From the NCBI GenBank assembly GCA_946407745.1, contig CAMJPQ010000021.1:1-50368 (forward strand): a stretch of DNA of 50,368 nucleotides, written 5' to 3'. A program made the translations under genes and the position numbers. The DNA comes from an uncultured Clostridia bacterium (GTDB lineage Bacteria > Bacillota > Clostridia > Christensenellales > Aristaeellaceae). The notes under the pieces are model-generated. The model ran no database searches. It was given only the letters and a program-made list of their open reading frames with translations, and was not told the DNA's origin. Below, in pieces: positions 40,487 through 48,536 of this stretch (its first letter is position 1; every line of letters starts with the position of its first letter).

Positions 40487-41288
40487 GCGATTCCTCCTGT
40501 ATCATTTTTCGGATGTTGTCGGCGCGTTCGGTCTTCCAGATCCGGTAAACATAGCCTCTGACCGCTTTCTCGGATTTGCCGATCTTCTGGGCGATCAGGC
40601 TGTATGGATCCCCGTTCAGGATTCCGGCCTTCAGGACCTCAATCACCTCGGGCGTCCAGTAGCCGGTGTGAGGATTGGCCCGGATCGGCCGACCTTCGAT
40701 CTTGAGATCACGGATGCGGCGTGCAATGGCGCCCTCTGACCGGCCCAGTTCCTTCGACATCTCTGGCCAGGTGAAGCGGTGCTGTTCCAGAAGATTCCGG
40801 AGACGCTGATCTTCCAGCGGGGTCCAAGGACCGGTCCGGTGGTCGATGCGCTTCCGGAAATCTTTCGACCGCTGATCGGCAACCCAGTCCGGTTCCCATC
40901 CGAGGGCATATTCTTCCATCTCGGAGAAGTCCAGGAAGGAGCGGTGTTCTGCCGCCCATTCCCAGAACTCATCCAGATACACGATCCGGACACGGCTTTT
41001 GTTGCTGCGCTTCTTGTAATGGATCGGCATGCCTCGGTCCCGCAGCCAGGTCTTGACATTGTAGGAATTGAAGTTCCGGCCACAGAAGGCACGGTACAGC
41101 TGATTCAGCGTGACGTATTCGCCGCTGCCGTAGAACTGGCCGAGGCCAAGCTTTGAGGCTTTCTGCCGGATGCCGTCAACTGACCGGTGCAAGGTTTTGG
41201 CCATTCCCTCGTAGGACGTGGTGCCCCAAGCGGTTTTCAGATATTCCACTTCTTCGGGCGTCCAGTTCGGGATTCCTTTTCTGTTCAT
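40476..41288 (-). CDS. DNA-binding protein with Myb/SANT-like HTH repeats
   Basis: 270 residues. Three related segments are seen: WTPEEVEYLKTAWGTTSYEG (residues 9-45), WTPLEDQRLRNLLEQHRFTW (about 155-190) and WTPEVIEVLKAGILNGDPYS (about 213-250), each followed by a recognition-helix-like GRSEGAIARRI-type motif. Between them is an HTH-like segment with LNQLYRAFCGRNFNSYNVKT. Probably a sequence-specific DNA binder in the early operon. Confidence 0.7.
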   Translation of the reverse strand: MNRKGIPNWTPEEVEYLKTAWGTTSYEGMAKTLHRSVDGIRQKASKLGLGQFYGSGEYVTLNQLYRAFCGRNFNSYNVKTWLRDRGMPIHYKKRSNKSRVRIVYLDEFWEWAAEHRSFLDFSEMEEYALGWEPDWVADQRSKDFRKRIDHRTGPWTPLEDQRLRNLLEQHRFTWPEMSKELGRSEGAIARRIRDLKIEGRPIRANPHTGYWTPEVIEVLKAGILNGDPYSLIAQKIGKSEKAVRGYVYRIWKTERADNIRKMIQEESHGK

Positions 41289-41299
41289 GCGGCCTCCTT

Positions 41300-42259
41300 T
41301 CAGAAAAACATCAGCTGTCCGAACTCGTTGTCACCGTAGGCCGTTTCCTCGGCCTCCACGGGCTTTTCCGGCTCGGGGGATATAACAACAGGGGTTTCGG
41401 CCTTCTCGGCCGCTGCGGGTGGCTGGGTTTGGCTGGGCGGGGCAATCGCGGGCGTTTCGTCTGCTGCCGGTTCGGGTTCACGTTTCGACCTGTCGCCGTG
41501 GGCAAACAGGTCCATCAATGCGGCCATTCGGCGTCCGGCCCAAAGATTCGTTTTGTTGAACCACGGCGTGTACCAAATCCGGCTGCAGTCATCGACCGGG
41601 ATCAGGCCCCTCTTATCTCGCGTGACGTTCGGGTTACACAGGGTATCGCCGATCACCACATAGCCGGGACAGCCCATGAAGGACAGCGCAATGTAGCACA
41701 TGCAGCCGACCGTGAAGTCGATGTCCTGGGCGACGAACAGGCATTGCGTCTGGTAGTTGATGCCCTGCGCCCTGCACTGGTTGGCAAAGGCCATCAGCAG
41801 AGCTCCTGCCCCGCAGGCCGGGTCCGTCACGGAGACGAACCCTTGGTCTGCGATCTTTGCTTTCAGCGTGTCGAAGTCTGAGACAAGCGCTGCCGTACAC
41901 TGGCAAACGGAATACGGGGTGAAAAACTGTCCGGCTGCGGAGCTCCCGAAATCGAGAGCCATGTACATCTCACCGAGAAAGTCCTGATCCGGATTCTCTT
42001 CCAGACCGTTCACGATCTCGGCGATCATCCGGGCGAAGATGTCCAGTTCCTTCGGTTTGTACTGGCCTGCGAACTGCGTGTAGAGCTTTTCCCGCTCTTC
42101 GTAGTGGACGGGATCTCCAAGGTTGGAGAGCATGCAGGCGGTCATGACAAGAAAGTCGTCGAAGATCTTCCGTCGGTTTTTGCTTCCGTCAAAGGCGGAG
42201 AACAGCCGGACGATCTCTTTCTGGTGCGGATCCCGGACAAGCCTTGCGTCCTTGGCCAT
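41300..42259 (-). CDS. N6-adenine methylase-like protein without the NPPY motif
   Basis: 319 residues. GQFFTPYSVCQCTAALVSDF and VTDPACGAGALLMAFANQCR give the TPYxV and SAM-binding DPACGAG motifs of HsdM-type methylases. Where NPP(Y/F) would be expected only GDTLCNPNVTRDK is found, so catalysis is doubtful. The last 70 residues are Pro/Glu/Ala-rich and disordered. Phage relatives with the same shape exist; they might protect DNA by competing with host enzymes, which is inference. Confidence 0.75.
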   Translation of the reverse strand: MAKDARLVRDPHQKEIVRLFSAFDGSKNRRKIFDDFLVMTACMLSNLGDPVHYEEREKLYTQFAGQYKPKELDIFARMIAEIVNGLEENPDQDFLGEMYMALDFGSSAAGQFFTPYSVCQCTAALVSDFDTLKAKIADQGFVSVTDPACGAGALLMAFANQCRAQGINYQTQCLFVAQDIDFTVGCMCYIALSFMGCPGYVVIGDTLCNPNVTRDKRGLIPVDDCSRIWYTPWFNKTNLWAGRRMAALMDLFAHGDRSKREPEPAADETPAIAPPSQTQPPAAAEKAETPVVISPEPEKPVEAEETAYGDNEFGQLMFF

Positions 42260-42504
42260 CAGACATCACCGCCGATTATGGGGAAGTAGTAGCTCGGTTC
42301 GTCGCAGAGCCACATTCTCATTTCCGCAGCGAGGGCTTCATCCTTGGTCGGGTACCGGGCCAGCGTGACGGCGCGGTCATGATCGACAGCGGCCACGACG
42401 ATCCAGTTGCCGTCATCCTTCTTCTGCACTTCGGTCTTGATGATCCTGCAGACGGGAATGCTGGTGCAGAGGTCCTGGGTCTTGACGATTTTCATTCTTT
42501 CCAT
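42259..42504 (-). CDS. Hypothetical small protein
   Basis: 81 residues; ATGs at 42504 and 42495 are both possible after GTAAGGAGG. Beta-rich N-terminal part (KIVKTQDLCTSIPVCRIIKT) and a helix with EALAAEMRMWLCDEP. Overlaps the methylase-like gene by one base. Function unknown. Confidence 0.6.
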   Translation of the reverse strand: MERMKIVKTQDLCTSIPVCRIIKTEVQKKDDGNWIVVAAVDHDRAVTLARYPTKDEALAAEMRMWLCDEPSYYFPIIGGDV

Positions 42505-42517
42505 CGGTAAATCCTCC

Positions 42518-43255
42518 TTACTTGCCGAACCACCAGTAGGTGGTGTACGGCCCTGTGTAAAATTCGTTTCTGGCGATGATCTTGCCGCCTACTTCCCGGA
42601 CGAAGAAGGTCAGAGCGGTGGTGAATCCGTCCGGATACTGACCGGAGAGGAACGCACGGGCGATCTCCCTGGCGAGTTCCAGATCCTGCGGACGGGTGGC
42701 ATGGCCAACGACCTTGCCCTCCCAGGCACCGGCCTTTTCAAGGATCTCCTGCGGCGTCCGGCCGAACTCGGTTGAGTCCTTGGCATACCGGGCGCAGAAT
42801 ACCCAGCCGATGGTCCGCAGCCCTTCCTCCGTAACGGCGTAGTCCATGGCGTAGGTGGCGATGATCTGGGACATGGGAACGGCCAGACCTTCCACAGCGG
42901 CCTCGAGGGAAGCGTCACCGGTCAGAAACTGTGCGGCCTTGCGTTCCTGCTCCTGACGGTCGAGGTATTCCTGAAACCCGCTCCGGAGTTCGGAGGTGAC
43001 TTCGGCGGTAACGCGCTCAGTGGTGTTGTGCCGGACGATCACGCCGGTTATGCAGCAGCCGAGCATCATGCTTGCGGCCCAGGCGAAGAGAAGAATCAGG
43101 CCGATGCCGTTCCGGATCTTGAAGTCACGGAACCAGTCCTGCGGGTCAAAGCTGCCCCGCTGCCGTCTCGGCGCTTTCGGCTGGGTCGGGATGTCGTCGA
43201 TCTGAGCATACAGGGGAACAAGGGCCTTGCCGTGCTCAACGGTGATGTCTGTCAT
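42518..43255 (-). CDS. Membrane-anchored SleB-like cell-wall hydrolase candidate
   Basis: 245 residues from the ATG at 43255 (AAAGGA ahead; a TTG at 43264 is possible). One membrane helix (about residues 50-75, GIGLILLFAWAASMMLGCCI) follows a basic cytoplasmic segment. Residues about 135-245 (EEGLRTIGWVFCARYAKDST, then REIARAFLSGQYPDGFTTAL and EVGGKIIARNEFYTGPYTTY) resemble the SleB-type hydrolase fold. A hydrolase on the outer membrane face encoded among replication genes is unusual. The assignment is tentative. Confidence 0.45.
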   Translation of the reverse strand: MTDITVEHGKALVPLYAQIDDIPTQPKAPRRQRGSFDPQDWFRDFKIRNGIGLILLFAWAASMMLGCCITGVIVRHNTTERVTAEVTSELRSGFQEYLDRQEQERKAAQFLTGDASLEAAVEGLAVPMSQIIATYAMDYAVTEEGLRTIGWVFCARYAKDSTEFGRTPQEILEKAGAWEGKVVGHATRPQDLELAREIARAFLSGQYPDGFTTALTFFVREVGGKIIARNEFYTGPYTTYWWFGK

Positions 43256-43277
43256 ATCAGTCAATCCTTTCTGAGAA

Positions 43278-44156
43278 TCAGATTTTGTCGATCAGTTTGT
43301 ATAGGTCTTCAACGGTCGATGCCGGTTTGGGTGCCTGGTACTCGGCGGCAGTGGTGTACTTGGAGCTTTTCTTCTGAGGCGCTGGCTCCGCCCGGTTGTC
43401 ATAGTTGCCTTCCAGAACCTTGGGGAAGTTGTTCGGACGGACGAACCATTCAAAGGTGATGATGAAACCGCTTTTGTTCTGGCCTTTGAGGAAATCGCTG
43501 TTTCTGACCTTTTCAATGGCTTCCAGAACCTTGTCCACGCCGTACTCGTTCACCCTGGCCCGGAGCATCCCGCCCCGCTTGGAGTCGGAAGTCATTTTTG
43601 TTAGCTGCTGTAATCCGAGCGAATTCCATGCCTCTGTGATGCGTCGGACATCTTTTGTCCGACATACAGAACCGACAGGTTCTGTAGATATATCTTTCTC
43701 TATCTCTGTATCTAACTCTTTCTCTATCTCTTTCTCTTGGGGACAATCGGGGGACAACTGGGGGACAATGTCCCCCTTTTTGTCATCCTGACGCTGTTCG
43801 CGCTTTCGTTTCGCGGCATAGGTCTCACTGTCAAGGAGCTTGGCAACCTCGGCCATGAACAGCGTTTTGTCATCGAAAACCTCCACCATGCCGAGCTCAA
43901 CGAAGATCTTCAGAGCAGAGCGGACGATGTCCACGTTCGTCCTGGTGACGCTGGCCAGCATGGATTCGGAGTATGGAATCGTGTCAGAGAAGCGGAGAGC
44001 CCCTTCATGGTCTACGCTTTCCAGCATGAGCTTGAGATAGAACAGAACGTAGTCCTTGCCGTTTGGCATATCTTCAATCACGGTGATGTCGTGCCGCTTG
44101 AAGAATCCACGGTCGAGTTTCAGCCAGTAGTACCGCTCGGTATCTCTCGCTGCCAT
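43278..44156 (-). CDS. Replisome organiser / replication initiation protein
   Basis: 292 residues. The N-terminal 120 residues (RYYWLKLDRGFFKRHDITVI, then GKDYVLFYLKLMLESVDHEG and IPYSESMLASVTRTNVDIVR) match the phage replisome organiser N-terminal domain, a winged helix that binds the origin. The middle (about 125-160) is a Lys/Glu/Asp-rich linker; the DNA for it carries iterons and a pyrimidine tract that may be the origin itself. The C-terminal half recalls DnaD-like or helicase-loading domains. Confidence 0.8.
   Translation of the reverse strand: MAARDTERYYWLKLDRGFFKRHDITVIEDMPNGKDYVLFYLKLMLESVDHEGALRFSDTIPYSESMLASVTRTNVDIVRSALKIFVELGMVEVFDDKTLFMAEVAKLLDSETYAAKRKREQRQDDKKGDIVPQLSPDCPQEKEIEKELDTEIEKDISTEPVGSVCRTKDVRRITEAWNSLGLQQLTKMTSDSKRGGMLRARVNEYGVDKVLEAIEKVRNSDFLKGQNKSGFIITFEWFVRPNNFPKVLEGNYDNRAEPAPQKKSSKYTTAAEYQAPKPASTVEDLYKLIDKI
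43680..43769. repeat. Candidate replication origin: iterons beside a pyrimidine-rich tract
   Basis: Three copies of GGGGACAA start at 43740, 43751 and 43762, exactly 11 bp apart. Directly beside them, 43690-43737 is almost only C and T on the plus strand, with CTTTCTCTATCTCT repeated. Origins inside the initiator gene are known in lambda and several lactococcal phages. That this is the origin is inference. Confidence 0.5.
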
Positions 44157-44169
44157 TGGTCACGCCTCC

Positions 44170-44652
44170 TCAGAACGGCAGTTCTCCGTCGTCATCGTCC
44201 AGCTCCTCATAGGGACTGGGCGTCACATCAGGCGGGTGAGTGGCCGTCCGGGCTCCGCCCTGGTACTGGCCCTGCTGGGCATAGTAGCCGCCGCCCTGCG
44301 TCGGGGCATTTCCTCCGGCATCGGCATTCTTCTTGCTCTCGCCGAACCAGACGTTGTCGGAATTGATCTCCCAGCTGACACGCTTGTTGCCTTCTCGGTC
44401 GGTCCATTTCTGGGACTGCAGCCGCCCTGATACGACGATCATGCTGCCCTTGCTGAAATACTTGGAGACGAACTCACCGGTGCTGCGCCACGCCACGCAG
44501 TCGATGAAGTCGGTTTCCTTCTGGCCTCCGTTCTGGCCGGAGTAGTCCCGATCCACGGCCACGGTGAAGGAAGTGACGCTCACGCCGCTCTGGGTGGTGC
44601 GGAGCTCAGGATCCCGGGTGAGTCGGCCCATGATGACAATGTGGTTAAGCAT
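44170..44652 (-). CDS. ssb: Single-stranded DNA-binding protein
   Basis: 160 residues. MLNHIVIMGRLTRDPELRTT, then TDFIDCVAWRSTGEFVSKYF and MIVVSGRLQSQKWTDREGNK form the SSB OB fold. A Gly/Gln/Tyr-rich linker leads to the acidic tip DDDDGELPF, which recruits partner proteins. Usual length and layout for Bacillota. Confidence 0.95.
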   Translation of the reverse strand: MLNHIVIMGRLTRDPELRTTQSGVSVTSFTVAVDRDYSGQNGGQKETDFIDCVAWRSTGEFVSKYFSKGSMIVVSGRLQSQKWTDREGNKRVSWEINSDNVWFGESKKNADAGGNAPTQGGGYYAQQGQYQGGARTATHPPDVTPSPYEELDDDDGELPF

Positions 44653-44980
44653 ACGTTATGCTCCTTCCGGCACAGTCAGGATCGGGAGCCTTGAGCTGTT
44701 CGTTCAGCTCGTCGATTTTGGTCTTGAGATCGTAGAGCTCACTCTTGCGCCTGGCGTTTTCTTCCTTGACGGTCTTGATCTCGGTTTCCCGGGTGTACTT
44801 GTCCTTCTCGGCGGCATCAATGGCAAGCTGCCGGGTGGCGTCATGGTTCACCAGCGTGCGGTACTCTTCCAGCGTGATCGTCACGGTAATTTCCGTGGGG
44901 AGAACGAAGTCGTTCTCGTTGTTCCTGTAGTGATCGAGCTTCTTTTCGACCAGAGCACTCTCAATTTTTGAATTTTCCAT
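44645..44980 (-). CDS. Coiled-coil protein of unknown function
   Basis: 111 residues. Residues 55-100 are a charged coiled coil (ETEIKTVKEENARRKSELYD and on). The first part has a possible beta hairpin with EITVTITLEEYRTL. It overlaps ssb by 8 bases and the next gene by 20 bases. Confidence 0.6.
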   Translation of the reverse strand: MENSKIESALVEKKLDHYRNNENDFVLPTEITVTITLEEYRTLVNHDATRQLAIDAAEKDKYTRETEIKTVKEENARRKSELYDLKTKIDELNEQLKAPDPDCAGRSITYA

Positions 44981-45512
44981 TTGTATCTCCTTTCAGTGAT
45001 TCCCACCAGCCCTGACGGTCTGGGGTATCGGTGTCAATGTTCAGTTCCTGGGCAACGGTGATTGCCCCGTCAATGAGGTGGGCCATTTCCTTGGTGTCCA
45101 TGTCGGACGACCGTTTATAGACGATGTAGCATTTCATAGGGATCCCGTTTTCCTCGACTTCCTTGTACATCCGGGTGTAGGGGTAGATCCCATCCACATC
45201 CACGGAGGCCGGAAGTTTGAAGGCAATCTTGTTGCCGTCCTCGTCTCTGGCGACCGTGCCGTAGTCCACGATCAGATCACGCTTCACCTCTTCGTCGGAG
45301 ATCCCACGGGCGGCAGCGATCTCGTTCACCAGCACATGGAAGTATTTGTTGGCATCGTTGCTGCGGCGGGTACGCCACCGCCTGATGGTGATCTCCAGGG
45401 CCGGAGCTTCCTTGAGGGCTTCGTAGCCCTCGCGGAAGTCGGTGTCGAGCTCCAGCGTGATGCGCTGTTTGCCGCCGAAGCTCATGGAGTAGTCGATGAT
45501 CCGGCCTTTCAT
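44961..45512 (-). CDS. NinB-like / early recombination protein candidate
   Basis: 183 residues. A beta-rich start (KGRIIDYSMSFGGKQRITLE) is followed by RRWRTRRSNDANKYFHVLVN and EIAAARGISDEEVKRDLIVD, the RRSxxANxY motif of a conserved family of clostridial prophages that recalls NinB. It lies beside a nuclease and an annealing ATPase, so a recombination role is likely. The overlap with its neighbour is 4 bases. Confidence 0.5.
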   Translation of the reverse strand: MKGRIIDYSMSFGGKQRITLELDTDFREGYEALKEAPALEITIRRWRTRRSNDANKYFHVLVNEIAAARGISDEEVKRDLIVDYGTVARDEDGNKIAFKLPASVDVDGIYPYTRMYKEVEENGIPMKCYIVYKRSSDMDTKEMAHLIDGAITVAQELNIDTDTPDRQGWWESLKGDTNGKFKN

Positions 45513-46147
45513 GCTGCGATCTGCCAGTGAGCCTTGTACTCGTCCATGAGGTTCGAGGATTCCAGAAATGAGATGAACTCGGCGATGATCTCCTCGGCAC
45601 TGCGGGATTCCTCCGGGAAATACTGCTCAATGTAGATGTCGTTTCCGTCCGACACCATGTAGAGGAATTTCCGCGCCTCCGGTACGAGGTAGAAGTAGAA
45701 CGGGTGCTGCGCGCTGTCGAGGTAGTCACCGGCCAGATCAAGGGAACCGAAGCTCTTGTTCTTGAATTTGAAGTCGAAGATCGTGCCCTCCCGAAGGGCG
45801 TCCAGAACACCGACGATCTCAAATTCCATTCCATTGACGGTGATGGGCTTCCGGATCCTGACCTGGAACTGCGCACCCTTGACGATCTGGGCCAGCTCAT
45901 AGGCGGCGCGATACCACTTGTGCTCCTTGTCGGTTTCCCAGTCCGCATCGTTGGCAATGCTTTCGATCAGCTCCTCAAAGTCGTGGCCGTTCTGGATGTT
46001 TTGCCGCTGCTCTTCGGTGAGCTCTTCCGGCTCGCAGCGGAGGGCGCGGAGAAAGGATTCCATGGCGTCGTCCTCGCAGCCCTCCCAGCAGTCATGCACG
46101 TAGTACCAGGACTCGATCAGGGATTTGGTGATCTTGTAACGGGGCAT
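45509..46147 (-). CDS. PD-(D/E)XK nuclease-like protein
   Basis: 212 residues. NGMEFEIVGVLDALREGTIF, then DFKFKNKS shows the nuclease core: Asp in VLDAL and Asp-x-Lys in DFKFK. The N-terminal part is helical (ITKSLIESWYYVHDCWEG), as in RecB/Cas4-type nucleases. Together with the Sak4-like ATPase next to it this probably processes DNA ends for recombination. Confidence 0.75.
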   Translation of the reverse strand: MPRYKITKSLIESWYYVHDCWEGCEDDAMESFLRALRCEPEELTEEQRQNIQNGHDFEELIESIANDADWETDKEHKWYRAAYELAQIVKGAQFQVRIRKPITVNGMEFEIVGVLDALREGTIFDFKFKNKSFGSLDLAGDYLDSAQHPFYFYLVPEARKFLYMVSDGNDIYIEQYFPEESRSAEEIIAEFISFLESSNLMDEYKAHWQIAA

Positions 46148-46149
46148 GA

Positions 46150-47100
46150 TCAGCCCTCCTTCGGTGCTTTGATAAATCCCGCAGCGGATTTGCTGTACAC
46201 AAGGCCGATGCTCGCGGCTTTGTCCTTCAGCATCTTGGACGATTCCTTGAGGCTGGTGCTGGCGTGAGCAAGGGCCTGAATATCGGCGCTGACCTTGTTT
46301 GCGCTCTCGGCATCGGTGACGGATTCCAGCAGCTTCCGGACAGTCTCCATAACCGCCTCGTACTGGGCCTTGATCGGAGCGTATGCCTCAGCTTCGGCGG
46401 CAATATTGGCTTTGGCCTTGTCGAAGAGCCTGCTGATGAAGTTGTTTTCGTCGTTTGGACCGAGCTCGGGAACAATGAGCTGACCTTTGATACCGTGGCA
46501 GCCTTTGGCAAAATATTCCTGCTCCGGGGTGAAACAGACCACACGCTGGTTGCCGATCATCTGGACGTAGCCGCCGAAGTCGCAGGGAGTCCAGACAATA
46601 TTCTTGGCAGCACCCTCGCACATGAGACGAACCTGCGGGTTCCCGTCCTTGTCCGTCTGTTCCATGCTGTGGAACACATAGATCAGGTTCTTGTTGAGGG
46701 TGTCCTTGACATAGCCGGTGAAGCGGTTGAATTCCTGCTTCACAGCGCCGAAACCCTTCAGACTGATCGCGCCGTTCTTCTGCTTGTTCACCTTCGGGTC
46801 AGACCTCATTGCCCAATCCTGCAGATAGGTGATGAAGCTGCCTCCGGTATCCACGACGATGGTCTGGAAATCCTTCATGGCCGGAGACTCCAGATCAGAG
46901 AGAACGTCTTCATAGGTGTCACAGAAGATCGCGGTCTTGCGGTGCTGCGTCCGGACACGGCTCATGCCGCGGTCGAAGTCAATCAGGATCGGATCCGGAG
47001 CGGACAGGGCCAGGGTGGTCTTGCCGACACCGGGGGATCCGTAGAGGATCATGGAGAACTTCTTGTTGTCGAAGGACATATTTTCAGGGGTAACGATCAT
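46150..47100 (-). CDS. Sak4-like RecA-fold ATPase
   Basis: 316 residues. The Walker A, ILYGSPGVGKTTLALS, is at about 18-33 and the Walker B, FQTIVVDTGGSF, at about 78-89. The rest agrees with the phage AAA ATPases of the Sak4 type, which help strand annealing together with phage SSB. The last 90 residues are a helical, Ala-rich extension. It begins the recombination gene group on this strand. Confidence 0.85.
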   Translation of the reverse strand: MIVTPENMSFDNKKFSMILYGSPGVGKTTLALSAPDPILIDFDRGMSRVRTQHRKTAIFCDTYEDVLSDLESPAMKDFQTIVVDTGGSFITYLQDWAMRSDPKVNKQKNGAISLKGFGAVKQEFNRFTGYVKDTLNKNLIYVFHSMEQTDKDGNPQVRLMCEGAAKNIVWTPCDFGGYVQMIGNQRVVCFTPEQEYFAKGCHGIKGQLIVPELGPNDENNFISRLFDKAKANIAAEAEAYAPIKAQYEAVMETVRKLLESVTDAESANKVSADIQALAHASTSLKESSKMLKDKAASIGLVYSKSAAGFIKAPKEG

Positions 47101-47309
47101 TTCTTTGCTCCTTTCTTCTTGCTGCGGGTGAACTTGCTGGCCTCAACGGCGAAGGCCTTCCAGTGCTGAGCGATGACGGACGGGCCGACTTTGCCGTTCA
47201 GAAGGGTGGTCGGCTTGTTGTAGCCGGTGGCACCTCTGCGGTCCAGCTGGGCCTTGGCCATCTTCCGGGCCAGTCTGCGGGGGTGGATGCTGAGAATCTT
47301 ATCTTCCAT
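47097..47309 (-). CDS. Small basic protein
   Basis: 70 residues, strongly basic (SIHPRRLARKMAKAQLDRRG, end SKFTRSKKKGAKK), overlapping the ATPase gene by 4 bases. It may bind nucleic acid. No family is recognised. Confidence 0.6.
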   Translation of the reverse strand: MEDKILSIHPRRLARKMAKAQLDRRGATGYNKPTTLLNGKVGPSVIAQHWKAFAVEASKFTRSKKKGAKK

Positions 47310-47312
47310 GGG

Positions 47313-47507
47313 TTATCCTTTCTCCGGATAGCATTCCGGAATATCATTTGCGTCGTATTCGAGGACGCAGTTGTCGCAGCCGATGATCTCGGCGGTCTTT
47401 TCCAGACGGTAGACCTTCTCGCATTCGTCGCCGCAAACAGGGCAGCGGGGATAGATCACGTCCGGCGGATCCAGCATGTAGTCTTTCAGAGGCTTCAACG
47501 GCCTCAC
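47313..47507 (-). CDS. Small zinc-ribbon protein
   Basis: 64 residues from a GTG at 47507, with AAAGGAG 8 bases ahead; the ORF is open upstream but through the terminator hairpin. YPRCPVCGDECEKVY and IIGCDNCVLEY form a CxxC-CxxC ribbon. It is the first gene after the internal terminator. Confidence 0.55.
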   Translation of the reverse strand: MRPLKPLKDYMLDPPDVIYPRCPVCGDECEKVYRLEKTAEIIGCDNCVLEYDANDIPECYPEKG

Positions 47508-47528
47508 GGTTATCACTCCTTTACAATG

Positions 47529-47572
47529 AAAAAACGGAGGCGTCGCGGGCAATTACCCGGGAAACCTCCGTT
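47529..47572 (-). terminator. Internal terminator of the early operon
   Basis: On the minus strand AACGGAGG pairs with CCTCCGTT, with an inner CCCGGGTAATTGCCCGCG stem, followed by TTTTTTC. It separates the first early genes (from 49633) from the recombination/replication genes; an antitermination or second promoter would be needed for the latter. Confidence 0.75.
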
Positions 47573-47656
47573 GACTTTCCCACAGAATTCTGGTATTCTG
47601 CGTTCGGGTAATCGTGTTCTGGTTGTCCACCTTTCGCCGCATCCTGATCTGGATCA

Positions 47657-47818
47657 TCAGGGTGCGGCATTTTCTTTTTGTTCGAGCTTCCACCGGCAAT
47701 CGTCACATCTGCCGAGGTGGGCGTTCAGATAGCCGCCGCACTGGTGGCAGAGCTCGTTCCGGCAGTCCCTCAGCTCCCGAACAAGCTCAGCTGAGGTCAT
47801 GAGTGTCGGATCTCTCAT
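47657..47818 (-). CDS. Small zinc-finger protein
   Basis: 53 residues from the ATG at 47818 (GGAGG ahead), overlapping the upstream gene by 4 bases. ELCHQCGGYLNAHLGRCDDC is a compact CxxC...CxxC finger at residues about 24-43. Too short for family assignment. Confidence 0.55.
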   Translation of the reverse strand: MRDPTLMTSAELVRELRDCRNELCHQCGGYLNAHLGRCDDCRWKLEQKENAAP

Positions 47819-48027
47819 ACATTTCCTCCTTTCTTGCTCCGGCTCAGGTATTCCGAGGCACGGACGATGTCTTTCTTCGCACAGGAAATCTCGTTGATCG
47901 CCGCGGCATAATCGGAGATTTCGTCATGCGTCGGCGTGTCGCTGAGCAGCTGCGGTGACTCCTGGATGTCGGACTCGATCTGCTCGCGGATGGAGTCAAG
48001 AGACCGGAGCATGGATTCCTTGGTCAT
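47815..48027 (-). CDS. Hypothetical small helical protein
   Basis: 70 residues from the ATG at 48027 with AAAGGAGG ahead. Helical, with a charged first half and a basic end (VRASEYLSRSKKGGNV). It directly follows the phased repeat array on the minus strand, so its mRNA carries that array as leader. Function unknown. Confidence 0.6.
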   Translation of the reverse strand: MTKESMLRSLDSIREQIESDIQESPQLLSDTPTHDEISDYAAAINEISCAKKDIVRASEYLSRSKKGGNV

Positions 48028-48059
48028 TGTGTTCACCTCCTTTCAGAATGGGGGACGAT

Positions 48060-48536
48060 ACTTTGCTATGATCTGCCTTCCTGTGCCATTGCTGCACCTC
48101 ACAGCGCTGTACCAGACTAAGCCATCGCCGCATAGCGCATCACCCAACTTCGCCTTTGCGTCACTTCGCTCTTCCTTCCTCTGCCTCACCATTGCTGCGC
48201 GAGACGCGGCTTCACCAGACATTGCCGTTGCCATACAGAACAATTCGCAGCTCTGCCATTGCTGAACTCAGCGTTACCCCACGCTACTTTGCCTTTGCTT
48301 TACGAAACGGTGCCGCACGCGGCCTCACCATTGCTATGACCAACCAAGCGGTGCACAACTTTGCCTTTGCTGAACGTGACCCTACGGCACTGAACCCTGC
48401 CGTTGCCAAACACCGCTCCGCTACACTCAACTTTGCCTTGGCTGTACTGAAATTGACATGACATAGCCGATGCATGACAGCAACTCACCATACCATTGCG
48501 CAGCGCAGCGGGGACGGACGATTCCATGCAATTGCT
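48060..48536 (-). repeat. Phased array of short cores, 36-bp period
   Basis: Cores of the type CC(A/T/G)TTGC(T/C) on the plus strand (minus: (A/G)GCAA(A/T/C)GG) start at 48060, 48086, 48122, 48153, 48189, 48225, 48256, 48292, 48328, 48364, 48400, 48436, 48467, 48493 and 48529. Gaps are 36 bp in nine cases, otherwise 31 or 26, so all differ by steps of 5. The 28 bp between cores vary. Minus-strand translation in the 12-codon phase gives SNG/SKG units but has stop codons and frame breaks. The region 48028-48535 therefore holds no supported gene. Confidence 0.75.

Noticed and set aside
48060-48536. Phased array as a CRISPR
   Set aside because: The conserved core is only about 8 bp, period changes by 5 bp, there is no full-length repeat and no cas genes are present.
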